A DNA stretch of 25,415 nucleotides from Leptofilum sp050292445 (GTDB taxonomy: Bacteria > Chloroflexota > Anaerolineae > Promineifilales > Promineifilaceae): NCBI GenBank assembly GCA_050292445.1, contig JBNKLQ010000063.1, positions 1-25,415 of the forward strand, written 5' to 3'. Below are positions 14,725 through 23,603 of this stretch, in pieces (the first letter of the stretch is position 1; every line of letters begins with the position of its first letter). The position numbers and the translations under genes are program-made. The notes below the pieces were generated by a model. That model did not search any database and was not told the origin of the DNA. It worked only from the letters and a program-made list of their open reading frames with translations.

Positions 14725-15540
14725 TTAAATCGTTAGTGTTGGGGCTGCCAAATTGTGAACGGCCCTGGCAAATTCGAGCAACTTGTCCTCGGCATCTGGG
14801 TGGTTAACCAGTTCGCTATAGGGCAGCATCGTGCCTTGCCAGCCTTCTGTGTGCCATCTGGCTCCGGCGGGCAGCGGTTTGTCCAGCAGTTGGTCTGCCT
14901 CAAACGGCCACGGATTTGAATAAAAGTAGGGATCGCCGCCAGGGTAAAAGCCCAGGTTAAGCTGTGAAGGAAACGTTTGGACTTCGCCATGTTCTTCCGT
15001 GCGCTCCACCCGATTCCCAAACCATTCAAAGGAGATGTCGAAGCCGTGGGGCCAAACCTGCACGGGGCTAACCGGTCCCTCCAGGCTGGCGCGGTGCTTC
15101 TCAAAGGTGCGGGCTACGTTGGTGAGTACGCCAAAAAAGCGTTTGGCTTGCTCTGGATCATAGTGGCGTGGCTCGTCGTTGGCGAACTTTTCGCGGGGAT
15201 AGTGATTTTTTAGGCCAAAGTGGGAAACGGCCGTAATCACCCACTCTCCCATCTCACTGCCCGTCAACCCCTCCGCCAGGCTCGCTGTTTGTATCTCCCC
15301 ACTGCTGCTGGTGATAACTAACCGATGCTGGTGCAAATCCAGCCGCAGCGCCAGCACGCCCCCGTCTGGCAAAGGAATATTGTCCGTTGTTAAACCATCT
15401 GGACGCAGCTTCAGGCTGATGTGCCACCACTTGGGATGGGCAATGCCATGCACGCGAGGAATGACGCCGGCCGCCTGGCTGTATAAATGCAGCGTTCGCC
15501 GCGTCGGTTCAAAATCTGCTAATGAGGCAAAAAATGACAT
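14725..15540 (-). CDS. DUF5996 family protein
   Basis: A 271-residue soluble protein of unknown function. The N-terminal half matches the DUF5996 pattern: 'RTLHLYSQAAGVIPRVHG' (15-32), 'HPKWWHISLKLRPDGLTT' (35-52) and a 'LDLHQHRLVITSSSG' strand. The C-terminal half has many aromatic residues, with 'VWPHGFDISFEWFGN' and 'LGFYPGGDPYFYSNPWP', also typical of the family. No signal peptide, membrane segment or known catalytic motif is seen. AAGGAG lies 7 nt before the ATG. It stands between the Lon-like gene and the ABC exporter on the same strand, with gaps of 160 and 74 bp, so operon membership is uncertain. Confidence 0.85.
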   Translation of the reverse strand: MSFFASLADFEPTRRTLHLYSQAAGVIPRVHGIAHPKWWHISLKLRPDGLTTDNIPLPDGGVLALRLDLHQHRLVITSSSGEIQTASLAEGLTGSEMGEWVITAVSHFGLKNHYPREKFANDEPRHYDPEQAKRFFGVLTNVARTFEKHRASLEGPVSPVQVWPHGFDISFEWFGNRVERTEEHGEVQTFPSQLNLGFYPGGDPYFYSNPWPFEADQLLDKPLPAGARWHTEGWQGTMLPYSELVNHPDAEDKLLEFARAVHNLAAPTLTI

Positions 15541-15614
15541 GAAGAACTCCTTGGGGTTAGTGGTCGGTATAATGAGTACCCGTCACCAGCCACTCGCAAC
15601 CAGCCGCTAATGTT

Positions 15615-17324
15615 CTACTCTTCGGGCAGCTTCATGGTGGCGACCAGCTCAGGTTCCCGTTCCAACAGCAGATTGCCGGCCAGGCGGCTGCCAGCATACA
15701 AGATGCCAGCACCATAAACCAGGCTGAATAATGCGCCCACTGCTGCCAACCAGGGCAGGTCAAAGTAGAAGGCCGATCCCAGCATCGCCACGGCGGGGAT
15801 ATTTACCACTAAAATACTGATGGGGATTATCGTTATTGTGGCGCAGCCGGTTTTGAAGTTGCCCCCAGATTGGAATGCGCCACGCGTGCGTTTGGCTTCC
15901 AAATTGATGGGGATGGGGAAGAGTACGGAGCCAACGGCCGTAACCGCCAAAGTCGCAACGCCCATGCCCAAACCAGTTAACACGCCAAAAATCGCGATCG
16001 AGTCTCGCAGCAAAATCATGACGGCCCCACCCACAACCAGGTAAGGAACGCCAGCAATTAGCAAAAAAACCATGCCCTTGGCCAGGAACAACCGCCAGCG
16101 CGGTTGTGGCGATAGCAGCAGCGAAGGCAAGCCTCGCCCTTCCCAGGCCAGCATGTTTTGTGACATGGACCAGAATAAAAAGAGAGCATAGAGCGGCATG
16201 GTCAGCCCGAACCAGTCAGGCAAGGTAGAACGGCCGCCAGAAAAATCGGCGGAGAACAAGAATGGCCCCATCATAAAGACAGGTAACAGCAGTCCTTGCA
16301 CCAGCCCGACGCGCCGTTGCGGTATGCGCCATGCCGAACGCAACTCTTTGCCCACCAGCGCCGCCAAATCGTCTGGTAACCAATCCAGGGGGGAGCGGCG
16401 ATTGGTTTTGCGCTTGGCAGGCTTCTCTTTTTCTGTCTGCGACCGCCCGCCAATGAGAAAACCGCCACCGGTGGCCAGCCGGTTCATTAGATGAAACCAG
16501 ACCCAGGTAATCGCGGCCAATAAAACGGCCGAATACAGCAACCAGAATACGGCCGTTCCCCAAGATCCAACCAACGCCTGCTCTACTGCCCGCGCCGGAG
16601 CACCTGTGGGGAACCATTGCAAAATGTTCAAAGGCTGGAAGTTCGCAAACGACTCAGCAAAGGCTTCTTCTTGTCCCGGCGAAAGCGAATCCACCAGCCG
16701 CTCCATACCATTTTGGAAGGCAAGGTTGATGAAGTAACAGGAGCTGCCCAGCAGCGAAAAGACGATGATCGCTACGTCCCGGAAACGGCGGCTTTGTAAA
16801 ACGCCACCAATGGCCACCGAGATAAACTGCCCAATGAGCACCATATGCCCATAGCATAGAAAGATGGCCACAATCACCACAGGAGAAGCAGCGGTAAAGC
16901 CAAACCCAACGAAGACAGCAACAAACAGCGGCAGCATCAGGTAGGTGGGATAATCAAAAAGTGTCCCTAGCAGCGTGCTAAAAATGAGGTCGCGCCGTGC
17001 AATGGGAAAGACGAGCAGCCGCGTAATGTCGGCACTTTCGTTGATAGAGGTGGCAATGATGGGAAAGCCCAGCCAGATGAGCCACAGCGCTACCATAACG
17101 CCGCCAAATAGAGCCGTTGGCCACTGCCCTTCCAGGGTGCGGTAGCCTGTAGCCGTGCCGATGGTCGCCGCCAAAATCATGGGGGCAAACACCAGAATCA
17201 CCACGATGGCCCCGATGATGCGCCCGCGTTCACGGGTGAACTGACGCAGCGTCAGCTTGCCACGCATCCGGAACAAGGTGCCCAGCTGTGAGCGGGTCGG
17301 ATTGGGGTCGTCTAGCGCAGCCAT
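15615..17324 (-). CDS. ABC transporter permease (ABC-2-like, large)
   Basis: A 569-residue polytopic membrane protein with about 11-12 hydrophobic segments in two clusters. One spans about residues 35-290 and the other about 350-555. A charged cytoplasmic loop lies between them, with 'GRSQTEKEKPAKRKTNRRSPL'-like composition. The two halves look like a duplicated ABC-2 six-helix unit, as in the larger exporter permeases of Gram-positive bacteria and Chloroflexota. 'SINESADITRLLVFPIARRDL' in the first half is the cytoplasmic coupling region typical of this class. Its ATG overlaps the last 13 bp of the ATPase gene upstream, so the two are translationally coupled and form one exporter. The substrate is unknown. 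Confidence 0.87.
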   Translation of the reverse strand: MAALDDPNPTRSQLGTLFRMRGKLTLRQFTRERGRIIGAIVVILVFAPMILAATIGTATGYRTLEGQWPTALFGGVMVALWLIWLGFPIIATSINESADITRLLVFPIARRDLIFSTLLGTLFDYPTYLMLPLFVAVFVGFGFTAASPVVIVAIFLCYGHMVLIGQFISVAIGGVLQSRRFRDVAIIVFSLLGSSCYFINLAFQNGMERLVDSLSPGQEEAFAESFANFQPLNILQWFPTGAPARAVEQALVGSWGTAVFWLLYSAVLLAAITWVWFHLMNRLATGGGFLIGGRSQTEKEKPAKRKTNRRSPLDWLPDDLAALVGKELRSAWRIPQRRVGLVQGLLLPVFMMGPFLFSADFSGGRSTLPDWFGLTMPLYALFLFWSMSQNMLAWEGRGLPSLLLSPQPRWRLFLAKGMVFLLIAGVPYLVVGGAVMILLRDSIAIFGVLTGLGMGVATLAVTAVGSVLFPIPINLEAKRTRGAFQSGGNFKTGCATITIIPISILVVNIPAVAMLGSAFYFDLPWLAAVGALFSLVYGAGILYAGSRLAGNLLLEREPELVATMKLPEE

Positions 17325-18091
17325 GACAACCTGCCTTCAGATTCCACATCGCTGGAGGCCCCGACTGCCCGCAGGAATAGCTCTTCCAGCGTGGTTTCGT
17401 CCCCGGTTTCGGCCTGGTGGCGTAACTCTTCCATGCTGCCTTGGGCCACGAGACGGCCGTCATCAATCACCGCCACCCGGGTACACAACCGCTCCACCAC
17501 TTCCAGAATGTGTGAGGAGAAAAAGATCGTCGTGCCGTGCTCCCGCAGCCGTCCCAACACATCCCGAATAATCCGGCCAGAAATCGCATCAATCCCTTCA
17601 AACGGTTCATCCAAAAAGAGCACGCGCGGTGCATGAATGATGGCTGCGGCCAGCGCCGTCTTCTTCCGCATGCCGTGTGAATAATCTACGATCAATTTAT
17701 CTGCGTCGTCGGTGAGGGTGAGCAAGTCGAGCAGTTCTTCGGTGCGCTGTTCCACTTCTGCCTTGGACACGCCGTACATGGTGCCGGAAAAACGCACGTA
17801 TTCACGCGCTGTTAGCCGCTGGTAGAGCTGCATGCCTTCCGGCAGGACGCCAATGCGGGCCTTTGCTGCCAGCGGGTCTGCCCAAATGTCAATGCCGTCG
17901 ATGAGCGCCGTACCGCTGGTTGGGCGCAGCAAACCCACCAGCATGTTGATAGTAGTGCTTTTGCCCGCCCCGTTTGGACCCAAAAAGCCAAAAAACTCAC
18001 CAGTAGACACCGTGAGATCGAGATTGTCTACTGCTACTTTTTTATCAAACTGGCGAGTGAGTCCTCGCGTTTCTATAGCCCAACTGGTCAT
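17312..18091 (-). CDS. ABC transporter ATP-binding protein
   Basis: A 259-residue nucleotide-binding subunit. Walker A is GPNGAGKST (38-46), the signature is YSHGM (137-141) in place of LSGGQ, Walker B is VLFLDEP (157-163) with E162, and the switch His is H194 in 'FFSSHILEVVE'. The Q-loop position reads 'GVLPEGMQLY', with Glu, as is frequent in CcmA-type exporters. Residues 210-259 form a short C-terminal extension ('EELRHQAETGDETTLEELFL') common in exporters of the ABC-2 class. It overlaps the permease by 13 bp and the pair makes a two-component efflux system. Expression may start in the 266-bp gap upstream, where no clear promoter was seen on this strand. Confidence 0.93.
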   Translation of the reverse strand: MTSWAIETRGLTRQFDKKVAVDNLDLTVSTGEFFGFLGPNGAGKSTTINMLVGLLRPTSGTALIDGIDIWADPLAAKARIGVLPEGMQLYQRLTAREYVRFSGTMYGVSKAEVEQRTEELLDLLTLTDDADKLIVDYSHGMRKKTALAAAIIHAPRVLFLDEPFEGIDAISGRIIRDVLGRLREHGTTIFFSSHILEVVERLCTRVAVIDDGRLVAQGSMEELRHQAETGDETTLEELFLRAVGASSDVESEGRLSWLR

Positions 18092-18141
18092 CTGTTTGCT
18101 CCGATTGAACGTTTTGTCTAGGTAAAGGGGATTGGAGTGAG

Positions 18142-18199
18142 AAGTGAAAAGTAATAAGCGAAAAATTGCATCTTTTCACTTTTCATTTTCACTTATTAC
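18142..18199. repeat. Inverted-repeat element 'AGTGAAAAGTAATAAG' type
   Basis: A 10-bp stem pairs 18142-18151 with 18172-18181, and further 'CACTTATTAC' words lie to 18199. The word AGTGAAAAGTAATAAG (18143-18158) recurs with one mismatch at 24630-24645, also in an inverted-repeat setting. It lies in the divergent gap between the ABC ATPase and the giant regulator. The rest of that gap (18092-18363) shows no ORF. Confidence 0.55.
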
Positions 18200-18350
18200 T
18201 GTCTTGTTCCCCACGAGGCACAATCATACCATAAATTATGATCACTTTGCGGGAAATAGCTGCCGAGGTGGTTGATAAATGTCTGGTTTAGGTAGGACAT
18301 ATGGGTAAGGATACGGCCGTATTTGCCATCAATGACTCTGGTGAATGAAG

Positions 18351-18356
18351 TATAAT
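18351..18356 (+). promoter_or_regulatory. Perfect -10 box TATAAT just before the giant regulator
   Basis: A consensus TATAAT ends 7 nt before the GTG at 18364, so the predicted transcript start coincides with the start codon. No good -35 hexamer is seen at 16-18 nt, and there is no Shine-Dalgarno. This arrangement is what a leaderless mRNA would show. Confidence 0.45.
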
Positions 18357-18363
18357 TTTGCCC

Positions 18364-21300
18364 GTGACAACAACGCAGCAAATTTTCTTATTGGGTGAGC
18401 TTCAAACAAAGCCAACAATAAAGTTTTTAGGCCGTAATGCCCAGCGCCTGCTTGTTTATCTGCTGTTGTGGCCAGACCAGGCACACTCGCGAGATCGATT
18501 GGCAAGCGAACTGTGGCCTGCGGACCCGCCTGCTCATGGGCGTCGTCTCCTTTCTGATGCGCTCTACCGGCTGCGCCAAACAATCCCCGAACATTGGCTG
18601 CATGTTCAAACAGAGGCGCTTACGCTGCACGCGGTGCCTGATTTGTGGGTGGATTTATGGTCGTTCCATCAACTGATTCAGTCTAGAGAGGAAGGGCAAC
18701 TGGCGGAAGCTGCTGCACTCTATCAAGGTGATTTGGTGCCAGAATTTGAAGACGAGTGGCTTCGCCCCCTGCGGGAGCATGTGCTGGATGAGATGACGGC
18801 CGTATTGCTAAAACTGGCTGAAACGGCCGAACACAAACATCAATTTGCCCAGGCCAAACAATATTACAATCGCCTTATCGGCATGGATGAACTTAACGAA
18901 GGCGCGCACTGTGGGCTGATGCGCAGTCTGGCTGGTCAACGCCGCCTGGAAGAAGCGCTGACTACCTATGAAACCTTCACACAACTTTTGGCACAAGAGC
19001 TGCATACTTCCCCTTCAGCCCAGGCCCAGCGGTTGGCTCAACAGTTACAAACAGAATGGGAGCTGCAAAAGCAGGCCCTCGTTGAACCAACCCCAGCGCC
19101 ATTTGTGGGACGTATTGCCGAACGCCATCAATTATTGGCCCGCTTGGATGAGGCGCGCGCAGGTCGTGGCGGGCTTGTGACAATTTTGGGAGAGGCTGGC
19201 ATGGGCAAGACGCGCCTGCTGGAATCCCTGGCGCAGTCAGCCAATTGGCGTGGCTGGCAGGTGGCCTGGGGCACCGGGGAAGAATTTGCGCTGCCTACAC
19301 CTTATGCGCCGCTCGTGGCGGCGTTATCAACTGCATTACCCCGGCCCCGTTTGCAGCAGCTGATGCGTCTTGTACCTGTCTGGTGGTTGGTCTTTCTGTC
19401 TCGGCTGATGCCAGAATTGACTGCACAAATAGAACTCCCCTCATTGCCAGAAGGCGTGCAGGCAGAAGCAGAGCTGCCGCGAGCGTTGCAGGCCGTTTTG
19501 TCTGGGTTGCAGCAAGTTGCACCTCATCTCTTGCTGCTGGATGATGTGCAGTGGGCCGACCCGGCTATCTGGCAGTTGCTTACCGAGTTGCAGCCAGCCT
19601 TGCGTGAAATGTCTCTTTTGATTGTGCTAAGTGGTCGGACAACATCCTTAATGGAACAAGAGAGTGCCTGGCAGACGATACAATCCTGGGAACAAACTGG
19701 TGCCACTGTGCTTCATTTGGAAGGGCTAGAGCCACAGATGTTGGCCGACCTGGCCAAAGCAACAGGACGGGCGCAGCTGTCCTCAGCTGAATTGACCCAT
19801 TTGCATCAGGTGAGCGGGGGGAATCCCTTGCTGGCTTTGGGCTTATTGGAACAGAGTGGCCCGATTACGGCCGTTTCTCAACCCCAACTGTTAGATATGC
19901 AGCGACAGCGCCTCACCACCCTGGCCGACGCAACCTTGCTCGGTTTGCAGGCAGCCGCTATTTTGGGTTATCGCTTTGATTATGTGCTGTGGGAATCGAT
20001 TGTTACCGGCATTGGTGAAGGCGAACTGCCCGTTCTGGCTGGGGAGCTGGAGCAGAGCCGTTTTCTTATTTTGGAGCCTGAGGGGTATCGTTTTCCGCAT
20101 GACACGCTGCGTGCCTGCGTGTATGAAGATATTCCGGCCGCCCGACGGCGACTTTTGCATCAACGGGCGCTGGTGGCTTGTGCCGAATTCGAGCCAGAGG
20201 CTACCCAATCTTTGTTGAATCATGCGGTTCAGGGCGAGGTGGAAACGGCCGTTGCCCGCTACGCCCATCAGGCCGGGCAAGAATCGTTGGCACGTTTTGC
20301 TTACCGTGATGCCGTTACCTATTTTTCGCAGGTGATTGAGGCTGACGCCGCCCGTGACCTAACCCTTCTGCACAGTGCCCTGGTGGGCCGGGCCAAAGCG
20401 TACGCCAGGTTGTCGGAACTAGAGTTGTTAGAAATAGACTTGCAGCAGTTGCAGGTGCTAAATAAGCAGTTGGCAGAGGCCGAATTCCAGATTCCGGTGC
20501 TTAAAATGCAGGCCGAATTTGCCTGGAACGCCGGCGCACAAACAGACGCCGAGCAGCTAACCAACAAAGGCTTGGTGCTCTCCCAAAAAGCGGGCGATGG
20601 TCATAGTGAGGCCTGGTTCTTAGAGATGCTGGCGCGGGTGGCGCGTAATCATGGCGATTACCGGCAGGCACAGCAGTGGATTGAACAGTCACGAGACCTC
20701 TACGTGGCCGTTGGCGATCTGTTTGGCCACGCGTCGGCATTAGATAAATTGGCCAATTTGGCTTTTGAGGCGGGTGAATTTGAGCAGGCTGTGACCATGC
20801 ACCAGCAGGCAGCTACGCTCTTCAGGCAGGTTGGGGCCGTACCTTATGAAGCGCGGGCGCTTAGCGGGGAAGCATTGGCACAAAAGGCACACGGTAATTA
20901 TGAGCAGGCTCAGCTGATGCACCGCCAAGTTTTAGATATTGCCATCTCATTTGGTGATCGGCATACGCAGTGGGCGCAGCTGGTTTTGCTGGGCAATATT
21001 GCTTATGAGTTGGGGGATTATGAAACGGCCGTTTCCTGGTATCAGCAAGCGCTCACGGTCAGCCACGCAATCGACAATCCTCGCAGCGTGGCGATGACGC
21101 TGAACAACCTGGGGGAAGCATACCGGGAGTTGGCAGAGTGGGGGGAGTCGCTAGATTATTACCACGAAGCGCTGGCCTTAAACCGCGCCAAGGGGTTTAC
21201 GCGTGGTGAAGCACATACGCTCAACGGTATCGGTTTGGCGCAGCTGGGACTGCATCAGTATGCTGAGGCGCAGCAATCTTTGGAAGAAGCGCTCGCCCTG

Positions 21301-21948
21301 TGGCAGACTGTTGGCGAGCGGTTTAAGCAGTCGGAAACGTTAGCCGGGCTGGTGCTGATTCACCTGGCTCGGGCTGAATGGTCAGAGGCAGCAGAGCGCC
21401 TGACTACTGCGTTGGACTTGCTGTCAGGGCCAAATGTCCATCCTTTTTGGCTGCGCTGGGTGCATTTTGTTGCATATCATCTGCATGAACAAAAAGGGGA
21501 GATGGAAACGGCCGTTACCCATTTACGTGCGGCGGCCCAGGCGACAAACGAGATTGCCCACAAGCTGCCTCCCAACGAGCACGATAATTATTGGGCGCGG
21601 GTTCCTCTTAATCGGCAAATCATGCACGCGTTACAGCAACAGGCGGAACAGCAAACTGTACAGTTGGTAAAAGCGTCTGTGCCGCTGGGCAGTGCCTTAA
21701 CTGCAGCCGACTACAAAACGGTCACTTGGACCATTTCCCTGCCCACAGATGCCCTTATTGCTTCTTCTGTGGCCCGCCGCCGCCACATTTTGCAGCGGCT
21801 ACTCACCGAGGCAGAAGCACAAGGGGCGGCCCCCACTGACACCGATTTGGCCAACGTGTTGGGCGTTAGCCGTCGCACCATTTTGCGCGACATGGAAGCG
21901 TTAGCCGCAGACAATGTCACGCTCCCTACCCGCCGACGTACCGTCTAA
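18364..21948 (+). CDS. Giant SARP-like regulator: wHTH-BTAD-AAA ATPase-TPR with an extra C-terminal HTH
   Basis: A protein of about 1194 residues. Residues 1-95 form an OmpR/SARP-type winged helix ('NAQRLLVYLLLWPDQAHSRD'). Residues 100-230 form the BTAD all-helical domain ('YQGDLVPEFEDEWLRPLREH'). A STAND/AAA_16 ATPase starts at 'FVGRIAERHQLLARL' (247-261), with Walker A GEAGMGKT (276-283) and Walker B 'LLLLDDVQWAD' (389-399). From about 640 to 1100 there are many TPR units, several in the 'G-Y-A-W-Y--AL' style. Such proteins usually sense a ligand through the TPRs and activate nearby genes. Unusual here are the last 66 residues, with a second helix-turn-helix around 'DTDLANVLGVSRRTILRDME' (about 1159-1178). 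A TTG at 18358 is an alternative start, but the GTG at 18364 fits the TATAAT spacing. Its targets are unknown; the secreted-protein genes downstream are candidates. Confidence 0.88.
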   Translation: MTTTQQIFLLGELQTKPTIKFLGRNAQRLLVYLLLWPDQAHSRDRLASELWPADPPAHGRRLLSDALYRLRQTIPEHWLHVQTEALTLHAVPDLWVDLWSFHQLIQSREEGQLAEAAALYQGDLVPEFEDEWLRPLREHVLDEMTAVLLKLAETAEHKHQFAQAKQYYNRLIGMDELNEGAHCGLMRSLAGQRRLEEALTTYETFTQLLAQELHTSPSAQAQRLAQQLQTEWELQKQALVEPTPAPFVGRIAERHQLLARLDEARAGRGGLVTILGEAGMGKTRLLESLAQSANWRGWQVAWGTGEEFALPTPYAPLVAALSTALPRPRLQQLMRLVPVWWLVFLSRLMPELTAQIELPSLPEGVQAEAELPRALQAVLSGLQQVAPHLLLLDDVQWADPAIWQLLTELQPALREMSLLIVLSGRTTSLMEQESAWQTIQSWEQTGATVLHLEGLEPQMLADLAKATGRAQLSSAELTHLHQVSGGNPLLALGLLEQSGPITAVSQPQLLDMQRQRLTTLADATLLGLQAAAILGYRFDYVLWESIVTGIGEGELPVLAGELEQSRFLILEPEGYRFPHDTLRACVYEDIPAARRRLLHQRALVACAEFEPEATQSLLNHAVQGEVETAVARYAHQAGQESLARFAYRDAVTYFSQVIEADAARDLTLLHSALVGRAKAYARLSELELLEIDLQQLQVLNKQLAEAEFQIPVLKMQAEFAWNAGAQTDAEQLTNKGLVLSQKAGDGHSEAWFLEMLARVARNHGDYRQAQQWIEQSRDLYVAVGDLFGHASALDKLANLAFEAGEFEQAVTMHQQAATLFRQVGAVPYEARALSGEALAQKAHGNYEQAQLMHRQVLDIAISFGDRHTQWAQLVLLGNIAYELGDYETAVSWYQQALTVSHAIDNPRSVAMTLNNLGEAYRELAEWGESLDYYHEALALNRAKGFTRGEAHTLNGIGLAQLGLHQYAEAQQSLEEALALWQTVGERFKQSETLAGLVLIHLARAEWSEAAERLTTALDLLSGPNVHPFWLRWVHFVAYHLHEQKGEMETAVTHLRAAAQATNEIAHKLPPNEHDNYWARVPLNRQIMHALQQQAEQQTVQLVKASVPLGSALTAADYKTVTWTISLPTDALIASSVARRRHILQRLLTEAEAQGAAPTDTDLANVLGVSRRTILRDMEALAADNVTLPTRRRTV

Positions 21949-21956
21949 TATAAAAA

Positions 21957-22015
21957 GATTGGACCAATTTGTTTGTTGATCGATTGGTTGTTTTGAAAGG
22001 GAAATTGGTCTAATC
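21957..22015. repeat. Long-loop inverted repeat GATTGGACCAATTT / AAATTGGTCTAATC
   Basis: Fourteen-bp arms (21957-21970 and 22002-22015) pair with one mismatch around a 31-nt centre, beginning 9 bp after the regulator's stop codon. No T tract follows, so it may be an RNA 3'-end hairpin or a regulator site rather than a standard terminator. Confidence 0.5.
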
Positions 22016-22019
22016 CCAG

Positions 22020-22032
22020 GGAACAGTGTTCC
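22020..22032. promoter_or_regulatory. Palindrome GGAACA-G-TGTTCC upstream of the secreted-protein genes
   Basis: A perfect 6-bp-arm palindrome with one central base lies 122 bp before the ATG at 22154. It may be an operator for the secreted-protein pair. The spacing does not match the GAAC-N4-GTTC LexA box of Firmicutes. Evidence is symmetry and position only. Confidence 0.35.
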
Positions 22033-22153
22033 TGATTGCCGCACAATTCCTCTATTTGTCACAATACCCCAACTTTTTTCCGTGCCTGCGAGAACTTAAC
22101 GAGACTGGCTTGCTATGCTGCCGACAAATCAACTTTAATGTATGGAGGTACGC

Positions 22154-23587
22154 ATGAATAAGCGATCAGTAACACTCATCATTTTAGCAGTCGTTTTTTG
22201 TTTTAGTTTGGTAGCGGCTAACGGGGGACGCAAGCTTCTGGCAGACACTGCTGCAGTCAGCAGCGGAGCGCCCTCGATTATTAGCTATCAGGGTTTTTTG
22301 GCAGATAGCGGGGGCACCCCCATGAGCGATGGCAACTACAGCATGAGCTTTGCCATTTATGATGCGGCCAGCGGTGGCACAAAGGTTTGGGAAGAAACCC
22401 AATCCAGCGTGGCTGTTGGTGGCGGTTATTTCTCCGTTTTGCTGGGGAACGGTAGCTGTACGACGGGTTGTCCGCTGGGAGCCAGCACGTTTAGTGGTAC
22501 GTCCCGTTACCTACAGGTTACGGTAGACGGCACCACGTTCCCGCGCCAAAATCTGGCTTCTGTGCCATTTGCTCTGCAAGCGGAAGAAGCTAAGATGATG
22601 GATTGGTCCGGGTTAACGGCCGTTCCCGCCGGGTTTGCCGATGGTACAGATGACGGAGCTACCTACGACCATGTTGTTACCGTAGCCAAAAGCGGTGGGG
22701 ATTACACTTCTGTCGTTAGCGCCCTCAACAGCATCACCGATTCTTCTTCAACTAACCGGTACCTGGTGCGGGTGATGCCCGGCGAGTACACCGAAACCAG
22801 CCTGGTGACCGTGAAATCATACGTCCATGTGCGTGGCTCTGGGCCAAATGCCACGGTGATCACCTCCAGCCGTAGCAGCGCATCACCCAGTAATGCCTCA
22901 GCTACGGTGGATTTGTTGGACAACGGCCGTATTTCCAACCTCACCGTGCGCAATACCGGTACCAGCACCTACGGCATTGCCCTCTACAGCGCCGAAACCA
23001 GCCGCGACGCGGTGGTAGACAACGTGGTTGCCGAGGCCATTGGCACTGGCGGCACCGGACATTACGGCGCTTACTGGAACGATGCTGAAGCGACCATTCG
23101 CAATAGCACGCTTTTTGCTGGCGGGGCTGTGGGTTTTGGAACGGCCGTTAACGCCGGATTTGGCAGCGTTAATATCAGCGCTGGGTTTCCCCAGGCGCTT
23201 ATCGAGAACAGCATTCTCATTGGCGGCAGCAACAACTTTGCGGAAAACTGCAACGATCCTACAGGAACCGGTTTTGGTATGCAGCTTAGCAACTCCTCGC
23301 CTTTTGTGCGCTACACCTATATTTGCGGTGGACATCGCGGCATTGGCCTGTACACCAATGGGAATCCTCAAATTCAGAGCAGCAGCGTGAAGGTTAGCTC
23401 AACCAGCCAGGCTTTCTTGTTCGAGATTACCGCCTCTGGCAGCATTTCCGTTGCCGATTCTGGTATTAGTTATTTAGGCAATAAAATTACTGGTGTTGGC
23501 ACTGGCCTACGCTGCGTGGGTAATTTTAATTTGGGCACCTGGGCTGCTTTAAGCGATGGCACAACGGCTGCTGCCGCTTGTAATTAA
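22154..23587 (+). CDS. Secreted protein with 'YQG' N-domain and right-handed beta-helix
   Basis: A 477-residue exported protein. GGAGG ends 5 nt before the ATG at 22154, which I prefer to an ATG 12 bp earlier. Residues 1-31 form a signal peptide with a hydrophobic core at about 6-22. Residues 40-155 are a beta domain with 'ISYQGFLADSGGTPMSDGNY' and 'MSFAIYDAASGGTKVWEE', then 'YLQVTVDGTTFPRQNLASVP' and 'FALQAEEA'. This is a recurrent module of bacterial surface and tail-fibre-like proteins. From about 175 on it looks like a pectate-lyase-type parallel beta-helix: 'VVTVAKSGGDYTSVVSALN', 'VRVMPGEYTE', then many Asn-rich strand-turn units. No catalytic Asp/Arg set is clear, so it may bind rather than cut polysaccharide. 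It is followed 16 bp later by a second secreted protein. Confidence 0.83.
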   Translation: MNKRSVTLIILAVVFCFSLVAANGGRKLLADTAAVSSGAPSIISYQGFLADSGGTPMSDGNYSMSFAIYDAASGGTKVWEETQSSVAVGGGYFSVLLGNGSCTTGCPLGASTFSGTSRYLQVTVDGTTFPRQNLASVPFALQAEEAKMMDWSGLTAVPAGFADGTDDGATYDHVVTVAKSGGDYTSVVSALNSITDSSSTNRYLVRVMPGEYTETSLVTVKSYVHVRGSGPNATVITSSRSSASPSNASATVDLLDNGRISNLTVRNTGTSTYGIALYSAETSRDAVVDNVVAEAIGTGGTGHYGAYWNDAEATIRNSTLFAGGAVGFGTAVNAGFGSVNISAGFPQALIENSILIGGSNNFAENCNDPTGTGFGMQLSNSSPFVRYTYICGGHRGIGLYTNGNPQIQSSSVKVSSTSQAFLFEITASGSISVADSGISYLGNKITGVGTGLRCVGNFNLGTWAALSDGTTAAAACN

Positions 23588-23603
23588 GGCAAAGGAGCGC
23601 ATA

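Noticed and set aside
20600..21550. Apparent internal repeats in the giant regulator gene
   Set aside because: They follow the TPR protein units and do not show DNA-level identity beyond that.
22020..22032. LexA-like box upstream of the secreted-protein genes
   Set aside because: GAAC-N3-GTTC has the wrong spacing for the Firmicutes GAAC-N4-GTTC box, and no SOS gene is near; kept only as a generic palindrome.
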